In this document: piece after piece, positions 13,101 to 23,800 of the stretch
Numbering within the stretch: position 1 is the stretch's first letter
Layout: every line of letters starts with the position of its first letter
Position numbers and translations under genes: made by a program
DNA from: Gnetum montanum
Lineage: Eukaryota; Streptophyta; Gnetopsida; Gnetales; Gnetaceae
DNA: 64,000 nucleotides
Assembly (NCBI GenBank): GCA_015680685.1
Contig: MNCI01009457.1
Span: forward strand, 346,256-410,255
Direction: 5' to 3'
The notes under the pieces: model-generated
What the model was told of the DNA's origin: nothing
Database searches by the model: none
The model's input: the letters and a program-made list of their open reading frames with translations, nothing else

Positions 13101-14233
13101 CTATAAGATACACTGAACATAGTATCTGAAAAGTTAAAGGAAAATCCCAATGATACAAGCCTTGATACAGAAATTAAATTCCTTGAAAAACAAGGAATGT
13201 AAAATGTCCTTTCCAAATCCAAAACAAAACCACTACTTAAAACTAATTTGCATGTGCCAATCGCTTCCACATGTGAGCGCATCTTGTTGCCCGAATAGAT
13301 GCATGACTCACTTCCTACTGGCTTCCTTAGGTTTGCTAATCCCTGCAAGGAATTAGTAACATGGATTGTAGAACCGGAGTCAATCCACCATGTGTTATGA
13401 CTAACATCAACCATATTAGATTCAAAACAAACAAATGAGGATTGAGTACCTTTCTTTTCAAGCCATCTCTGATGTTTAAGGCAATCTTTCTTTATGTGCC
13501 CTTTCTTTTTACAGAAAAAGCATCTAGATTCCTTCTTGATATCAGCTTGTGGAGGGATTTTTCCCTTCCCTTTAGTGTTGACTTGTTTTGTATTCTTTCC
13601 TTGCATGGCCAGATGCACACTATCCTTCGCTTCCATGGCAAGTCTACCCTCTTCTTGCACACACATGGTCATCAATTCATTAATTGACCATTTGTCCTTA
13701 TGTGTGTTGTAAGAAATCTTAAAGGGTCCATACTGCGGTGGGAGCGTGTTTAGGATGTAGTGCACAAGGAAAGATTCAGACATCTCAACCTCAAGTGTTT
13801 TTAGTTGAGCCGCTATGTCCCTCATGTGCATGATGTGCTCACGCACACCACCAATTCTAGTGAGCTTCATGGATGAGAACTTCATTATCAAGGTGCTGGC
13901 CAACGCTTTGTCTGATGTTTCAAATTGTTCATCAATAGCTTTTAACAAAGCGCGCACATTGTTATACTGTTCCAATGATCCACGTATACCAGCCGAGATC
14001 TTGGTTTTTATGAACATTACGCAGAGACGATTAGATCGCTCCCATTTATCATAAAGACCAATATCATCTGGATGGCTGGTTGCATTAACCGCAGGTGGTT
14101 CATCCTTACGGATAGCATAATCAATGTCCATCCATCCTAAATGAAGGAGAATTCTCTCCTTCCACACCTTGTAATTATCACCCATCAATTCAGGAATGTC
14201 ACATTTAAAGTCAGAGTAATTTACAGGTTGCAT
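10172..14233 (-). CDS. intact copia Gag-Pol polyprotein, 1353 aa
   Basis: A single uninterrupted ORF encodes the retrotransposon polyprotein. The domains in order are as follows. Gag (UBN2-like) covers about residues 20-210. A CX2CX4HX4C zinc knuckle is at 238-251. The aspartic protease has the D285-S-G active site. The GAG-pre-integrase domain covers about 422-470, with LWHRRLGH. The integrase core has D485, D546 and the E in NGVAER at about 591, with a longer D-E spacing caused by a GRYTDDGQ-type insertion. RT covers about 860-1110 with YVDD at 1028-1031. RNase H covers about 1195-1320 with D1201, E1242 and D1280. All key catalytic residues are present. The first ATG gives MQPVNYSDFK, and the leader upstream contains no competing long ORF. 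Pol is fused in frame to Gag without a frameshift, as is normal for copia. Confidence 0.97.
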   Translation of the reverse strand: MQPVNYSDFKCDIPELMGDNYKVWKERILLHLGWMDIDYAIRKDEPPAVNATSHPDDIGLYDKWERSNRLCVMFIKTKISAGIRGSLEQYNNVRALLKAIDEQFETSDKALASTLIMKFSSMKLTRIGGVREHIMHMRDIAAQLKTLEVEMSESFLVHYILNTLPPQYGPFKISYNTHKDKWSINELMTMCVQEEGRLAMEAKDSVHLAMQGKNTKQVNTKGKGKIPPQADIKKESRCFFCKKKGHIKKDCLKHQRWLEKKGTQSSFVCFESNMVDVSHNTWWIDSGSTIHVTNSLQGLANLRKPVGSESCIYSGNKMRSHVEAIGTCKLVLSSGFVLDLERTFYIPCFSRNLISVSRLVSLGFSFNFSDTMFSVSYRSEIVGNGTLTDGLFQLNLQNDTSYTSMHVHAGIKRCVMNEESSMLWHRRLGHISIERIKRLVTDGVLSTLDFTDFDTCVNCIKGKQTNVSKKGAKRSSAILEIIHTDICSPDMDAYDQRYFITFIDDYSRYMYLYLLHHKNEALDAFKVFKAEVEKQCGKQIKIVRSDRGGEYYGRYTDDGQAPGPFAKFLQEHGIVAQYTMPGSPDQNGVAERRNRTLLDMVRSMLSSSKLPKSLWNEALKTAVYILNRVPTKAVSKTPFELWKGWKPSLRHIRIWGCPSEVRVYNPQEKKLDPRTISGYFVGYAERSKGYRFYCPSHTTRFVESRNAKFLENDLISGSHHSWNEIPATDHADAQPSTSSTRLIVVHNTPTVQIRDVHPPVVEVPQTAGQDIVDPAEQQIPVPVEQPVDHLAPQEPDEPTLRRSTRIKRSAIPSDYIVYLQESDYNIGAKNDLDTFSQAMSCKESDLWYDAMKDEMNSMSTNGVWDLVKLPNGVKAIGSKWVFKTKRDSLGNIERYKARLVAKGFTQQEGIDYMETFSPVSKKDSLRVIMALVAHFDFELHQMDVKTAFLNGDLEEEVYMKQPEGFSSNDGEQLVCKLKKSIYGLKQASRQWYLKFHDVITSFGFEENIMDQCIYQKVSGSKICFLVLYVDDILLATNDHGFLYAVKQFLSKNFDMQDMGEASYVLGIKIHRDRSRYILGLSQETYINKVLERFRMKDCSPSIAPIVKGDRFNLNQCPMNDLEKSHMSNIPYASAVGSLMYAQVCTRPDIAFAVGMLGRYQSNPGIDHWKAAKKVMRYLQGTKDYMLMYRRTDHLEVIGYSDSDFAGCVDSRKSTSGYVFMLAGGAISWRSGKQTLVATSTMEAEFVSCFEATSHGVWLKSFISGLRILDSISRPLQIFCDNSAAVFMAKNNKSGSRNKHVDIKYLAIRDRIKENKVVIDHISTELMLADPLTKGMPPRSFKDHVTRMGLGSMM

Positions 14234-14269
14234 AGCTGCAAAATAAACATGCTTATGTCACTAATTTGA

Positions 14270-14830
14270 GGCTATAAACTGTAGGACATGTGTACCAATG
14301 TAAACATGCAAAAATATGAATCACATGACATAAAATTGCCTGTGGGCTAAATTTTAATTCAAACAGACTCATATATCCTTATGATGAAGCTATTAAACTA
14401 TATTCCTTTTCTTAATCCCTGTGGGCAAATTAAGAAAAATAATTCAATACTTCACCCTGATTAATCACTGTAAATATAATGGAAATTCATGTGGGACAAA
14501 ATCTATTATATGACAGATGATTAATCACAATACTATATATGTGATGAAATACCTTAGGGCACATTTACCAATGTAAAACGTGCAAAATATGAATCAAATG
14601 ACATAAAATTGCCTGTGGGCTAAATTTTAATTCAAATAGATCCATATATCCTTATGAGGAAACTATTGAATTATATGCCTTTTCTTAATCCCTGTGGGCA
14701 AATTAAGAAAAATAATTCAATATTTCATCCTGATTGACCACGTTAAATATAATAGAAATTCCTGTGGGATAAAGTCTATTATATTATATGTGATTAATCA
14801 CAATTACTTATGTGATCTAAAACTCTTAAT
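14270..14830 (-). repeat. tandem duplication in the copia 5' leader
   Basis: Two copies of a ~270-bp segment lie side by side, at about 14290-14560 and 14562-14820. Both carry GCCTGTGGGCTAAATTTTAA, CTTAATCCCTGTGGGCAAA and GTGATTAATCACAA-like stretches. They sit between the PBS and the Gag start in the untranslated leader. They contain several AT-rich palindromic pieces. Confidence 0.85.
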
Positions 14831-15887
14831 TTATAATTTTGTATAATCAAAGATGCTGTGGCCACTCTTAGACTATACAAAATATAAGGATCACTAGTAA
14901 ATGATGCAAAAATTTCTTTCTAGTTATACAAACGATTACATTATGCATCAAAATCAATGTTGACAAAATCAATATTGACTAAACTAGTGATATATTTTCC
15001 TGCTATTGTTATTAATGCAAGCAAATAGAAAATTGCCATAAAAGAAGAATTGAATTTTCATGAATGAAATAACCTTCTGCCATGTGCTACACAGCAAGTA
15101 ACGCAGAATGGCAACAATTTTTCAAAATTCTGTAAACCAGAAGCACAATTACCAGAAATAGGCACAATATGAAGCTACCATTTCGTAGTTGTACTGGACT
15201 AATCAAACTCTATTATTGTGTTACGGGTGTAGCAGTTATACCAATGCAAAACGGTATTGCCAGTTTGACGATATGCTTTATTTTGATGGAATTTGTATGA
15301 TAAAAAAAAACTAAACTTATCTACATTTCAAAAGGTGATTCCAACATGGGCATCAAAGCAACGGAAAAACACCACCATCAAATAAAATAATGGGTTGCGG
15401 ACAGACGGTATGACAAACAAATAATTTTCTAAATGCTTGAAGAAATTCCTAATTAGGAAGTGCCAGAAACACTAACAGAGCACGCACTAGCACGAGGAAT
15501 GCCAATGGATCAACAATAATTCCCGAAATTGTAAATTGCCGATCAACAATAATTTAAGACAAACCTTCTATCGTTTCCAAAATCTTTACATAGTGAACTG
15601 GAAACATGTGTAAAAAGCCGCATGTAATAAAACTCCATCCAGTGAATAAATTAAATTGTAATAGTCCCTTCCCCAGGTCCAAAATAAGCGATTTAAAATC
15701 TCAGTAGGTTAAAAAACACAGCAGCAGATTCAACCTTAAGCGATTCTTACAATATCTGCGAATAATTGCCGCAAATCGTAGAAAACCCAGAAATCGCAAA
15801 AATTCGCAAACAGAAATAGTGCAGCAAAAACCAGAAATCGCAGAAAACCCAGAAAAACAAAACTAAGCATCAAGGCAGAGATCCAAA
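14831..15887 (-). other. copia untranslated leader, remainder
   Basis: About 1.05 kb of AT-rich leader lies between the duplicated segment and the PBS. It holds no ORF of interest. The end nearest the PBS carries repeated CAGAAATCGCA-type units (about 15780-15850). Confidence 0.6.
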
Positions 15888-15900
15888 TGTTCTGATACCA
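15888..15900 (-). promoter_or_regulatory. copia primer binding site (initiator Met tRNA type)
   Basis: On the minus strand, two bases after the 5' LTR, the sequence TGGTATCAGAACA matches the TGGTATCAGAGC type complementary to the 3' end of plant initiator tRNA-Met, with one mismatch. Confidence 0.9.
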
Positions 15901-15902
15901 AA

Positions 15903-16382
15903 TGTAAGAAATCTAACGTGCATCGAGAACCCGATTGCACAAGCGGAAGCATGTAAAAAACAGATCTCTTAATCTACAAATGTGCATAAAACAAAAATGC
16001 ACAAATCAATTTGAAAAAATAGATCGAACTGATCTCCAGCCATTGATGCCATTGATGAATGTTCTAGATCTTCTTTCACACAAGCGCTCTGCGGTGATGG
16101 TGTATGCAGACTGTAAGTGACTGTGAAAGGGACCTGAACTACTATACTGCAATTGATTCCTGGTGCTGTGTTCTCCCATCAAGAAACCGTAAGGCACTGG
16201 AACTAGTTACCATTTATTAGAAAAATATGAGACCATTACTGATAACAATGAATAGAAATTTCCAAAGCTATCACATTGTTACATTAGAAAGTTGAATCGT
16301 TTTTAGGACTTTCCATGTTTACGTAGGAGGCATGTTTCCGCAATTGTCACAATGTAGGAGGCATGTTTCCACAATTGTTACA
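15903..16382 (-). repeat. copia 5' LTR (480 bp)
   Basis: It has the same length and ends as the left LTR. Because the element is minus-oriented, this copy holds its promoter. Confidence 0.95.
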
Positions 16383-16387
16383 ATAAC
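16383..16387. repeat. target site duplication ATAAC (right)
   Basis: Identical to 9400-9404. Confidence 0.95.
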
Positions 16388-16496
16388 AACTTCTTCACTA
16401 TGTCAAGCATTACATGGAAATTGAAGGAAACTTCTACAAGATTTGTGTCAATGGAATGTACCTAATGGAGAATAGGTACAAGTCCTCTAGGATGCT
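16388..16496 (+). pseudogene. continuation of the interrupted plus-strand gypsy remnant
   Basis: After removal of the copia element and one TSD copy, the reading continues with LLHYVKHYMEIEGNFYKIC, which resembles the start of the gypsy integrase zinc-finger region. It then runs straight into an LTR at 16497, so most of the integrase is missing. Confidence 0.55.
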
Positions 16497-17395
16497 TGAT
16501 AAATAATGTCAATTGCTGCATTGATCAGCATGCATTGACATAGCCTTGTTGATAAGCATGCATCTACGATACCTCGTCAATGCATGGAAACATGCATTGA
16601 CGCAGATGCATCGATGCAATGTCATGTCAAGCTTATATAAATGTGCATACCTTCCACATTTATGGCATAGTATGTCATTAGTATAGCTAAACTCTTGTAG
16701 TTTTCTTTTTCCAAAGTTTGAATATTTTCTAAGTGCTTGCAATAGGAACTCAAGCAATTTTATAGATCTTTATTTGAACATCTTGTACCTAAACACATTG
16801 TTGTAACTGAAAATAAAGATGAGATTCTTGACATTCCTTGTAGCACTTGGACTAGATTAAAATTTCTTATATGCCCTTTATTATTAATGCAATTTATATT
16901 CTTGTCTTAATTAATTAATGCCTTTACTAATGAACACATAAGTACAACCACTTCGAGTATACTATTTAACCCTTGGTAATCACAATAGTGGTAGTTTGGT
17001 ACACCCAGTAATTGACACTTGGTAATCTAGTAGTGTTGATATGAGTTCAAGATGTGTATGGTAAGTGAGCCCAGATACTTGTGTTAGGATAGTTAACCTT
17101 AGAATCGTTAGATAATTAAATTAGTTGATTTACCAACCTTTTACTTTTACTTCAATGCCTAGGATAAAAATATATAAATATAAAATATAAATAAATATCA
17201 TATTTCTTAGCTCACACTTAATCATACATAAGAGCCTATAGAAGTGAGAGTTAAGAAGATAATGATCACATTTCCCCAAATCACCATCTTTAACTATAGG
17301 CACACTTAGAAGCTATGTCCAAGAAATTCAATCGGATTGTTAGTGTATACTTGTGATTCATATGATTGGGCATAGGAACTACTCGTTACTCATCA
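16497..17395 (+). repeat. Athila-like LTR 1 (plus)
   Basis: This is a ~900-bp LTR-like block starting TGATAAATAATG and ending ACTCATCA. It contains a TATA-type motif near 16630 (TATATAAATG). It shares many stretches with the LTRs at 19895, 25860 and 29329, for example the TTGGTAATC...AGTAGTG area and a CTTGTGATTCATATG stretch near the 3' end. It is followed directly by a PBS. Confidence 0.75.
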
Positions 17396-17414
17396 TTGGC
17401 ATCGTTGTAGAGGA
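17396..17414 (+). promoter_or_regulatory. primer binding site, tRNA-Asp-like
   Basis: TTGGCATCGTTGTAGAGG directly follows the LTR end. It resembles the tRNA-Asp-type PBS (TGGCGCCGTTGCCGGGG) used by Athila-lineage elements, with several decay mismatches. Confidence 0.65.
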
Positions 17415-19894
17415 TTTAGTCTAGCTAAGTGCACAGCTAAGTGTACTAAGTCAGAAAAGATAGTGCAATCACACATAGACATTGTGCAGATCATTAAATA
17501 ATAACTCATTAAGAAAACAAAAATAAGCACACTATTTATTTTTTAGCAATGCTAACATGGCTTCTTCACACAAGGAGGAATCTCTACCATTCATAGTTAG
17601 ATACAATGTCTAGAAAATGTCCCAAAAACTTCACATTGTTTATACCCATCTGGATCCTTACACTCTAGATTTCACCTTTATCCTAATTAAGACAAGCAGT
17701 TGTGATGGACATGAAAGGCAACATTTTGTTGGCTCTTAATCGAGCTATTCTTACAATTTTGATGAACAATTTGATCAGGTTGGACATCATTGGACTAAAT
17801 GCACCAATAGGAGAAGGATTGGCATATGGAAGCATGATATGAGGCTTCCAAAGATAAGAGGATTCATATCCAATTATTCTTGCAACAACACAAATAAGGC
17901 AAGGACTTCTTTTTAGTTTAGTCTTAATGCAAAAACACTTCCCCTATCTTTCATAGGAAGACCTTTACCCAAAGGTTACAATCAACTATGGATAACCTAG
18001 CTGGGGAAAAGAATGGTTTTGATGATCTAGGGGCCTTAAAAGATAACAACAAAATTCATTCATCTAAAGAGAAGGATAATGACAAGAATAAAGATAAAGA
18101 TAAACAAAATGATTGGGGCAGGGATCGAATAAGAGGTTCTAGCAGGCATCCTTCTAGCACTAATTCTCCTTCTTTCTCACTCTCATCATCATGTTTATCA
18201 TCTTCCTTCTCCAACTCTAATAAGAGGAGTAGGGATTAGGATAGAAGAAATTGTAGTTGAGATCATGATGAAGATGAACAATAGGATAGGGATAATCATT
18301 GATTCTATTAGGATGATCAACAATAGGGGCAAGGATAGTAATAAATGGAGGATCATCATCGTAAAAGAAGACATAGTAAAACTCATCATAAGCATCATGG
18401 CCATGATAGGGGCCATTGAGACTGTTATGACTATGATAAGCCTCTGTTGGCTACTAGAAATATGTTAACTATTTTAGAAGTAGTTAGAATCCCAACCATG
18501 CATGTGAAAGATAGTCACATCAAGAGGTTGGATATGAACAATATTCCCATATTTAAAGGGGAATATAACTCAGATTCACAAAACCATCTGCAAGCTTTCA
18601 TGATGTCTATGCCTTGCAAAACATTGAAAATATCTAGCAAAAGCTGAAATTATTCTTGAGGACACTCATTAAAGAAGCTGAAAGCTAGTACTAATTCTTA
18701 AAACCAAAATATATCCATCGATGGAGTACAATGTTGGAGCTATTCAATGACAAGTATCAAACTTACTCTAGAGTATCCAATTTGCAAAGGCAAATCCAAG
18801 GGTGGAAACAAGGCAATCATGAGTCCTTGGATGCAGCCTTGGGCATGTACTATTTTCTTTTGCACTAATTCATAGGCCATGAATACTCCCAAAGGGACCA
18901 GTTGTACCATATCATAGATGAGCTTAAGAATGAAACATGGAAAACTCTTGGGGTATATGCCCAAGGGAGACTTTCTAAGCTAAAGGCCCATTAGATCCGA
19001 AGGCTAATTGATCAAGTGACCAAAGAAGAAGGTAAACTTAAAAAGTGAGAAAGTGCATAGGAGTATAATAGGAACCCCTCCATTTGCAAGAGGGAGGTCT
19101 ATTCCTATGATAATGAGGGGGAGGCATCACTTGATGAAGTGGTGCAAAGGAAAACCTTACTGATCTAAAAATTTATTATCAAAATATTAGCTAAGATAGA
19201 TAAGATGTGGGACTCTTTGGATGAGAAGTTCTAAACAACTCTAAAGAATGCAAAAGAACAAAGAAACTAAGGGAGTAGTAGTCATGAAAGAAGAAAGAAA
19301 AAGGATATAGAATAAGGATATCACAAAAATAAGGGTAAAGCTACAATAGTAGAGAAGGTTGCATATTTTGAAATGGTTGGTGATGGTTGTGACATTTGCT
19401 AATATGAACATCCTAAGGGATGTTGTCTAGTGTTGTCACACATGCAAGAATCTAGAATGTGTGCTTTGAATTCTAGATTGGAAAAATGACAAACACCTAG
19501 GAGGCTACCTTATCCACAAGCCAACTATAAGTAGCAATTCCACTAGAAGGCATATTATTTGAGTGGAGCATTCCCAACACCTCAAGAGCAATATCAGTAG
19601 TGGCAACATCCAAAATCATGGAAGATACCACCACCAAGGCAACAGTATCCTTATCAGTAACCTGATCCCTATGGCTACTATGTTTAGTAGCCTATATTCC
19701 CACATGACTCCTCTAGTTACACTTCCTTCCCATACCACTACTACCCTTTGGAATTCTATAGAGCACCTTCTCTAAGGGGGAAGTCTCCTTTTTCCTTCTA
19801 TCCTCTTTAGCACTCATCAACTCCTACACCACAACCGATAATACCTTTGCCACATGCTTCATCCATGTAGGGTGAAATTCCTGTGTAACTACAG
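17415..19894 (+). mobile_element. Athila-like internal region with decayed gag (first gag copy)
   Basis: The Ser/Lys/Asp-rich gag N-terminus lies at 17988-18460. The capsid-like retrotransposon gag core is at about 18520-18990, with LFNDKYQTYSRVS and IQGWKQGNHESLD segments. A degraded zinc knuckle with YEHPKGCC is at about 19385-19440. Several stops interrupt gag. No protease or RT follows before the next LTR at 19895. The 2.5-kb length therefore represents a gag-only deletion derivative. Confidence 0.7.
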
Positions 19895-20817
19895 TGATGA
19901 GATATGGTTTTTTGCATTGACTAGGCCACATCGACTAAGCCCTATCAACACGATTTGTTGCATTGACTAGGCCCTATTAACTAGGCCTCATTGACTATGC
20001 CCCGTCGACACAATCTATTACATCAATGTAGCCCCATTGATGCAATGTCTATTTTCCTCTATAAATACACAGTCATAGCCATGTTTATGCAATTCTTTCA
20101 TCAATAGAGTAGTTGAACTCTTGCAGTTTTATTCTATAATCTTAGAGAATAATTAGTGAGTGCTTGCAGTATGGATTTGAGTCATTTGTACAATGTCTTA
20201 TTCAAGTCGCAATGTACCTAGACATATTTCATGAACGACAATAAGATCGAGATTGATTCTTATTCATTGCAGCACTTTCACTTAGATTAAATTTACTTTT
20301 AATGCAAGTTATATTCCATTTACTTAGTTAATATTTACATTTCCATGCATGTTAATGAATTGGTGGAATAAGTGCAACTAGTTTCAAGTGTAAACACATA
20401 TTTACTTAGTAATCCGAGTAGTGTTATTATTTGGTTCACCTAATAACATAGCACTTGGTAATCCTAGTAGTGGATACGTGGGTTCAAGACATGTACAGCA
20501 AGCTAGGAATAGACACTCATCACTTGTAGGCTAGTTTAGACTTTACTTTTCATTATTAATTAGTTTAAATAATTGATTTCTTTATTATTATTAGGAGTAG
20601 CATAAGGTCGCAACAACATCAAAAATCATATGCCTTACTTTGGACTAAACCATACATGACAAAGCTATCACTAGTCCAAGTGGGAAGATAATGAATTGTG
20701 ATCAAGGCATAACGATCTAGATGCCACAACTAGTCCCATCCAAAAAATTTGATTGGATCATGCATGAATGCTTGTGATTCGTATGGTTGGGCGTAGGGGG
20801 AACCTTGACACTCATAA
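19895..20817 (+). repeat. Athila-like LTR 2 (plus)
   Basis: This ~923-bp LTR starts TGATGAGATATGG and has a CTATAAATAC TATA-type motif near 20061. It ends near CACTCATAA. It aligns collinearly with LTR 3 at 25860 except for a ~370-bp stretch missing from the latter. Confidence 0.8.
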
Positions 20818-20836
20818 TTAGTGCTAGTGCTAGGGA
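20818..20836 (+). promoter_or_regulatory. degenerate PBS after LTR 2
   Basis: TTAGTGCTAGTGCTAGGGA occupies the position of the PBS and matches the decayed tRNA-Asp-like site TTGGCATCATTGCTAGGGA seen on the minus strand next to LTR 4. Confidence 0.5.
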
Positions 20837-23800
20837 TGATGCTAGTTATCTAGATTAGTTATATCATACACAATCACTATAAATGCATTATTGAACTATC
20901 TTTGGAAAAATACTAAGTCACACACATCATACACCAACAACAATGTCTCTTTCACAATGAAGTCATAATGCATTGTATGAAGAGAACATTCATTGAAGAA
21001 CCAATGAGATATATGTTGAAGAAAATTAGAGTGACCAACCTCATGCAGGGATTTCATATGTTCATGGCCATCCTAACTATGCTCAAGGAATACATTCACC
21101 TAAGGTAAGCAATCCTAGAGTAGATGAAGTAAGTCCTAGACTAGGGGAGGCCTCAAGGCCTAGGACCTTCTCAAAACCTAAAAACGATAAATCAAGGGAC
21201 TATGGGGAACATCATCAAAGCCATGAAAATCCTCCTAGTTCCTCATCTTCCTCTTCCTCTTCAGTGTCTAGTTCTAATGAAGATGAATGTAGGTATAGAG
21301 AAAAAGCTCTACTATGAGGTTGAAATAAGGGTAGAAATCAAATCCATGGAAAAAATCAAAGACCTCAACATGAACATAGCTAAAACCATCACAATCAAGC
21401 AAATAGAAATAGAAATTTTCACCATGCCATGTCTGATGATGATGAACCCTTGTTGATCACTAAGAGTCTAATGTAGATCATAGAGGTAATTAAGATACCC
21501 CATAGGCATTGTAGAGAAAGTCACATAAAAATGCTCAATATGAATAATATCCCTAACTTTGTGGGAGGATGTGATTCTGATCCACAACATCACTTACAAG
21601 CCTTCCATGATGCCTGTACCTTGCAAAATATCAAAAATAAGTGGCAAAAGCTTAAGCTCTTCCCTAGGACACTAATAGACAAAGCTAAAAGTTGGTATAG
21701 ATCATTGAAACCAAGTTCCATCTAGCAATGGTCTGCAATGGTAGAACTTTTCAATGAAAAATACCAAACCTATGCAAGAGTGTCCAACATAAGAAACCAA
21801 ATCCAAGGGTGGAAGCAAGAAAATCATGAACCCTTGTTGTGGCCTTCGATAGATATTATTCCCTCCTACATAGATGTCTTAGCCATGATTTCTCTCAAAA
21901 AGAGCAACTTTTCCACATCATTGGTGGGCTTCGTAATGAAATGAGGGAGATCCTTGGGATGTATGCTCAAGGTTGATTATACAAATTAAAAGCCCATCAA
22001 ATACAAAGGCTAATTGGGCAAGTGGCAAAAGAAGAAGAGTTATGTAAACAAGAGAATGTTGAGAAATATCACCGGGACCCAACTCTTCAAAGGAAAAGGG
22101 TCCATATCTATGATGAGGAAAAAGAGACAGCTCTCGATGAGGTGATTTCACAACAAACCTTACCACTACAACAATCTCTTGATGAACTCCAGGTAAGGCT
22201 AGATAGGATGTTAGAGTGGATAAATGAAAACGCTAAAAATTTTGTAGAAACTATAGAGGAGAAGGTAGCACAAAATGAATTAGGTGATCATAATAAATGA
22301 AGGAAGTAGAACCAAGAAATAGCTAGGAACACTTATCGAAAAATAGGGAACATAGCTAAAGAAAGTGAGGCTATAGACTCAACCATAGATGAAGATGATG
22401 GATGTGACATCTATATATATGACCACCCAAAGGGCCATTGCCTAGTCATGTCACATCTACATGAGTATTGGGCTTTTGCATTAAATCCCAAATTCATACA
22501 AAAGCACATGCCTAGGAAATTTCCTTTTCCAACATGATAATTATAGACAATCCCACAACCAAGCATATTATCCTAGGGGGACTTATTACTAGCCTCAACA
22601 CTATCATCAATCATAATGGAAAAACCAATAGTCATGGGCCACCACCATACTAGCCCTACCCTTACTATCAGCCAAACCCATATGGATATCATGTTCAACA
22701 ACCTATTTCCCCGAATGGTTCTACCTCCTCTACTTCAAATCACTACTATCACCCTCTCAAATATCATCAACCCACAACATCTTCTGAAGGATCACCACCT
22801 CAAACCTCTCATCCTTCATCATATCCTCAATATTCTCATACTTTCCTCCACCATATGTCACCACCAACAACACAGGAAGGTTTAGCACCATAACATCAAC
22901 AAGAGAATGTCACTTATGCTACAAACATACATAGAAATGATAATGGCAGTAAATTTCCACCACAATCTCAGAAATTCCCTTTCTTTAGGATGATTCCTAC
23001 ACATAAGCACAACACATGTGGACCTACTAATTCATCCAAAGTAGCACAATGCCAATCAAGTGCAACATCCTTTCTTTTACAACCAATGTCCTCTAGTCCT
23101 ATGCAAAGGCCAACATCCATCGTTGCTCCAACACCTAACAGAAACGATGAACCTATTGTTGTGGAGAGATAGAAGAATCCATGCATCACTACTAATAGTA
23201 AAGGGTGCAGTTGTTTAGGAGCAACAATGTTTAGGAGAAAGTGTGTGAGCAAAAACTAATCTACATAGTAGCCACTACACTAGAAGACATCCAATGGGTT
23301 GAAAATGAGAATATGAAGTTGTTTCAAAGATGCAAGGAGGTAATTAATCGCTTATTAGTTCTAGACTTAAGAAAATGAACCAAACAAAGGACTTAAATGC
23401 ATATATCTTATACTCTGAGTATACACTAGAAAAGGATATTAAACATGGAGACTCGAGGATTAAAATAGAAAATCAAGAAGAAGAAGAAAATACATCTGGT
23501 TCCCCCAAAATGGAAATACTTTCAAATCCAGATGACGATACATCTCTGAATGATCCAAACAAGACTATCATCAATGTCCAATGTGCTACCACATTAGTTA
23601 AATTAGTAACAATGATAGATGGAAGACTGGTGGTGTATACCTAGGGGATTGTGCAATCCATCTTCTGAATGTGTGGCCATAAGATTAGTCATGGGGGAGA
23701 TGCTCCATCTTGGTTCAAGAACCAATAAGTGTTTTTCACCTTATTATTTTTACAATTTCTTATCATTTTCCTATTTCTTCCAAAATTTTCTGATTTTTAA

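Larger units (their letters stand above)
9405..16382 (-). mobile_element. full-length Ty1/copia retrotransposon, minus strand
   Basis: The element is complete at 6978 bp. LTRs of exactly 480 bp lie at both ends and start TG and end CA. There is a 5-bp TSD, a PBS, a PPT and one uninterrupted Gag-Pol ORF. The LTRs differ at about 15 positions by my count (about 3%), mostly transitions, so it is young relative to its surroundings. It is inserted into the plus-strand gypsy remnant. It is coding-competent by eye. Expression or mobility cannot be judged from sequence alone. Confidence 0.95.

Noticed and set aside
10281-14054. Plus-strand ORFs over the copia polyprotein
   Set aside because: All are shadows of the 1353-residue minus-strand frame.
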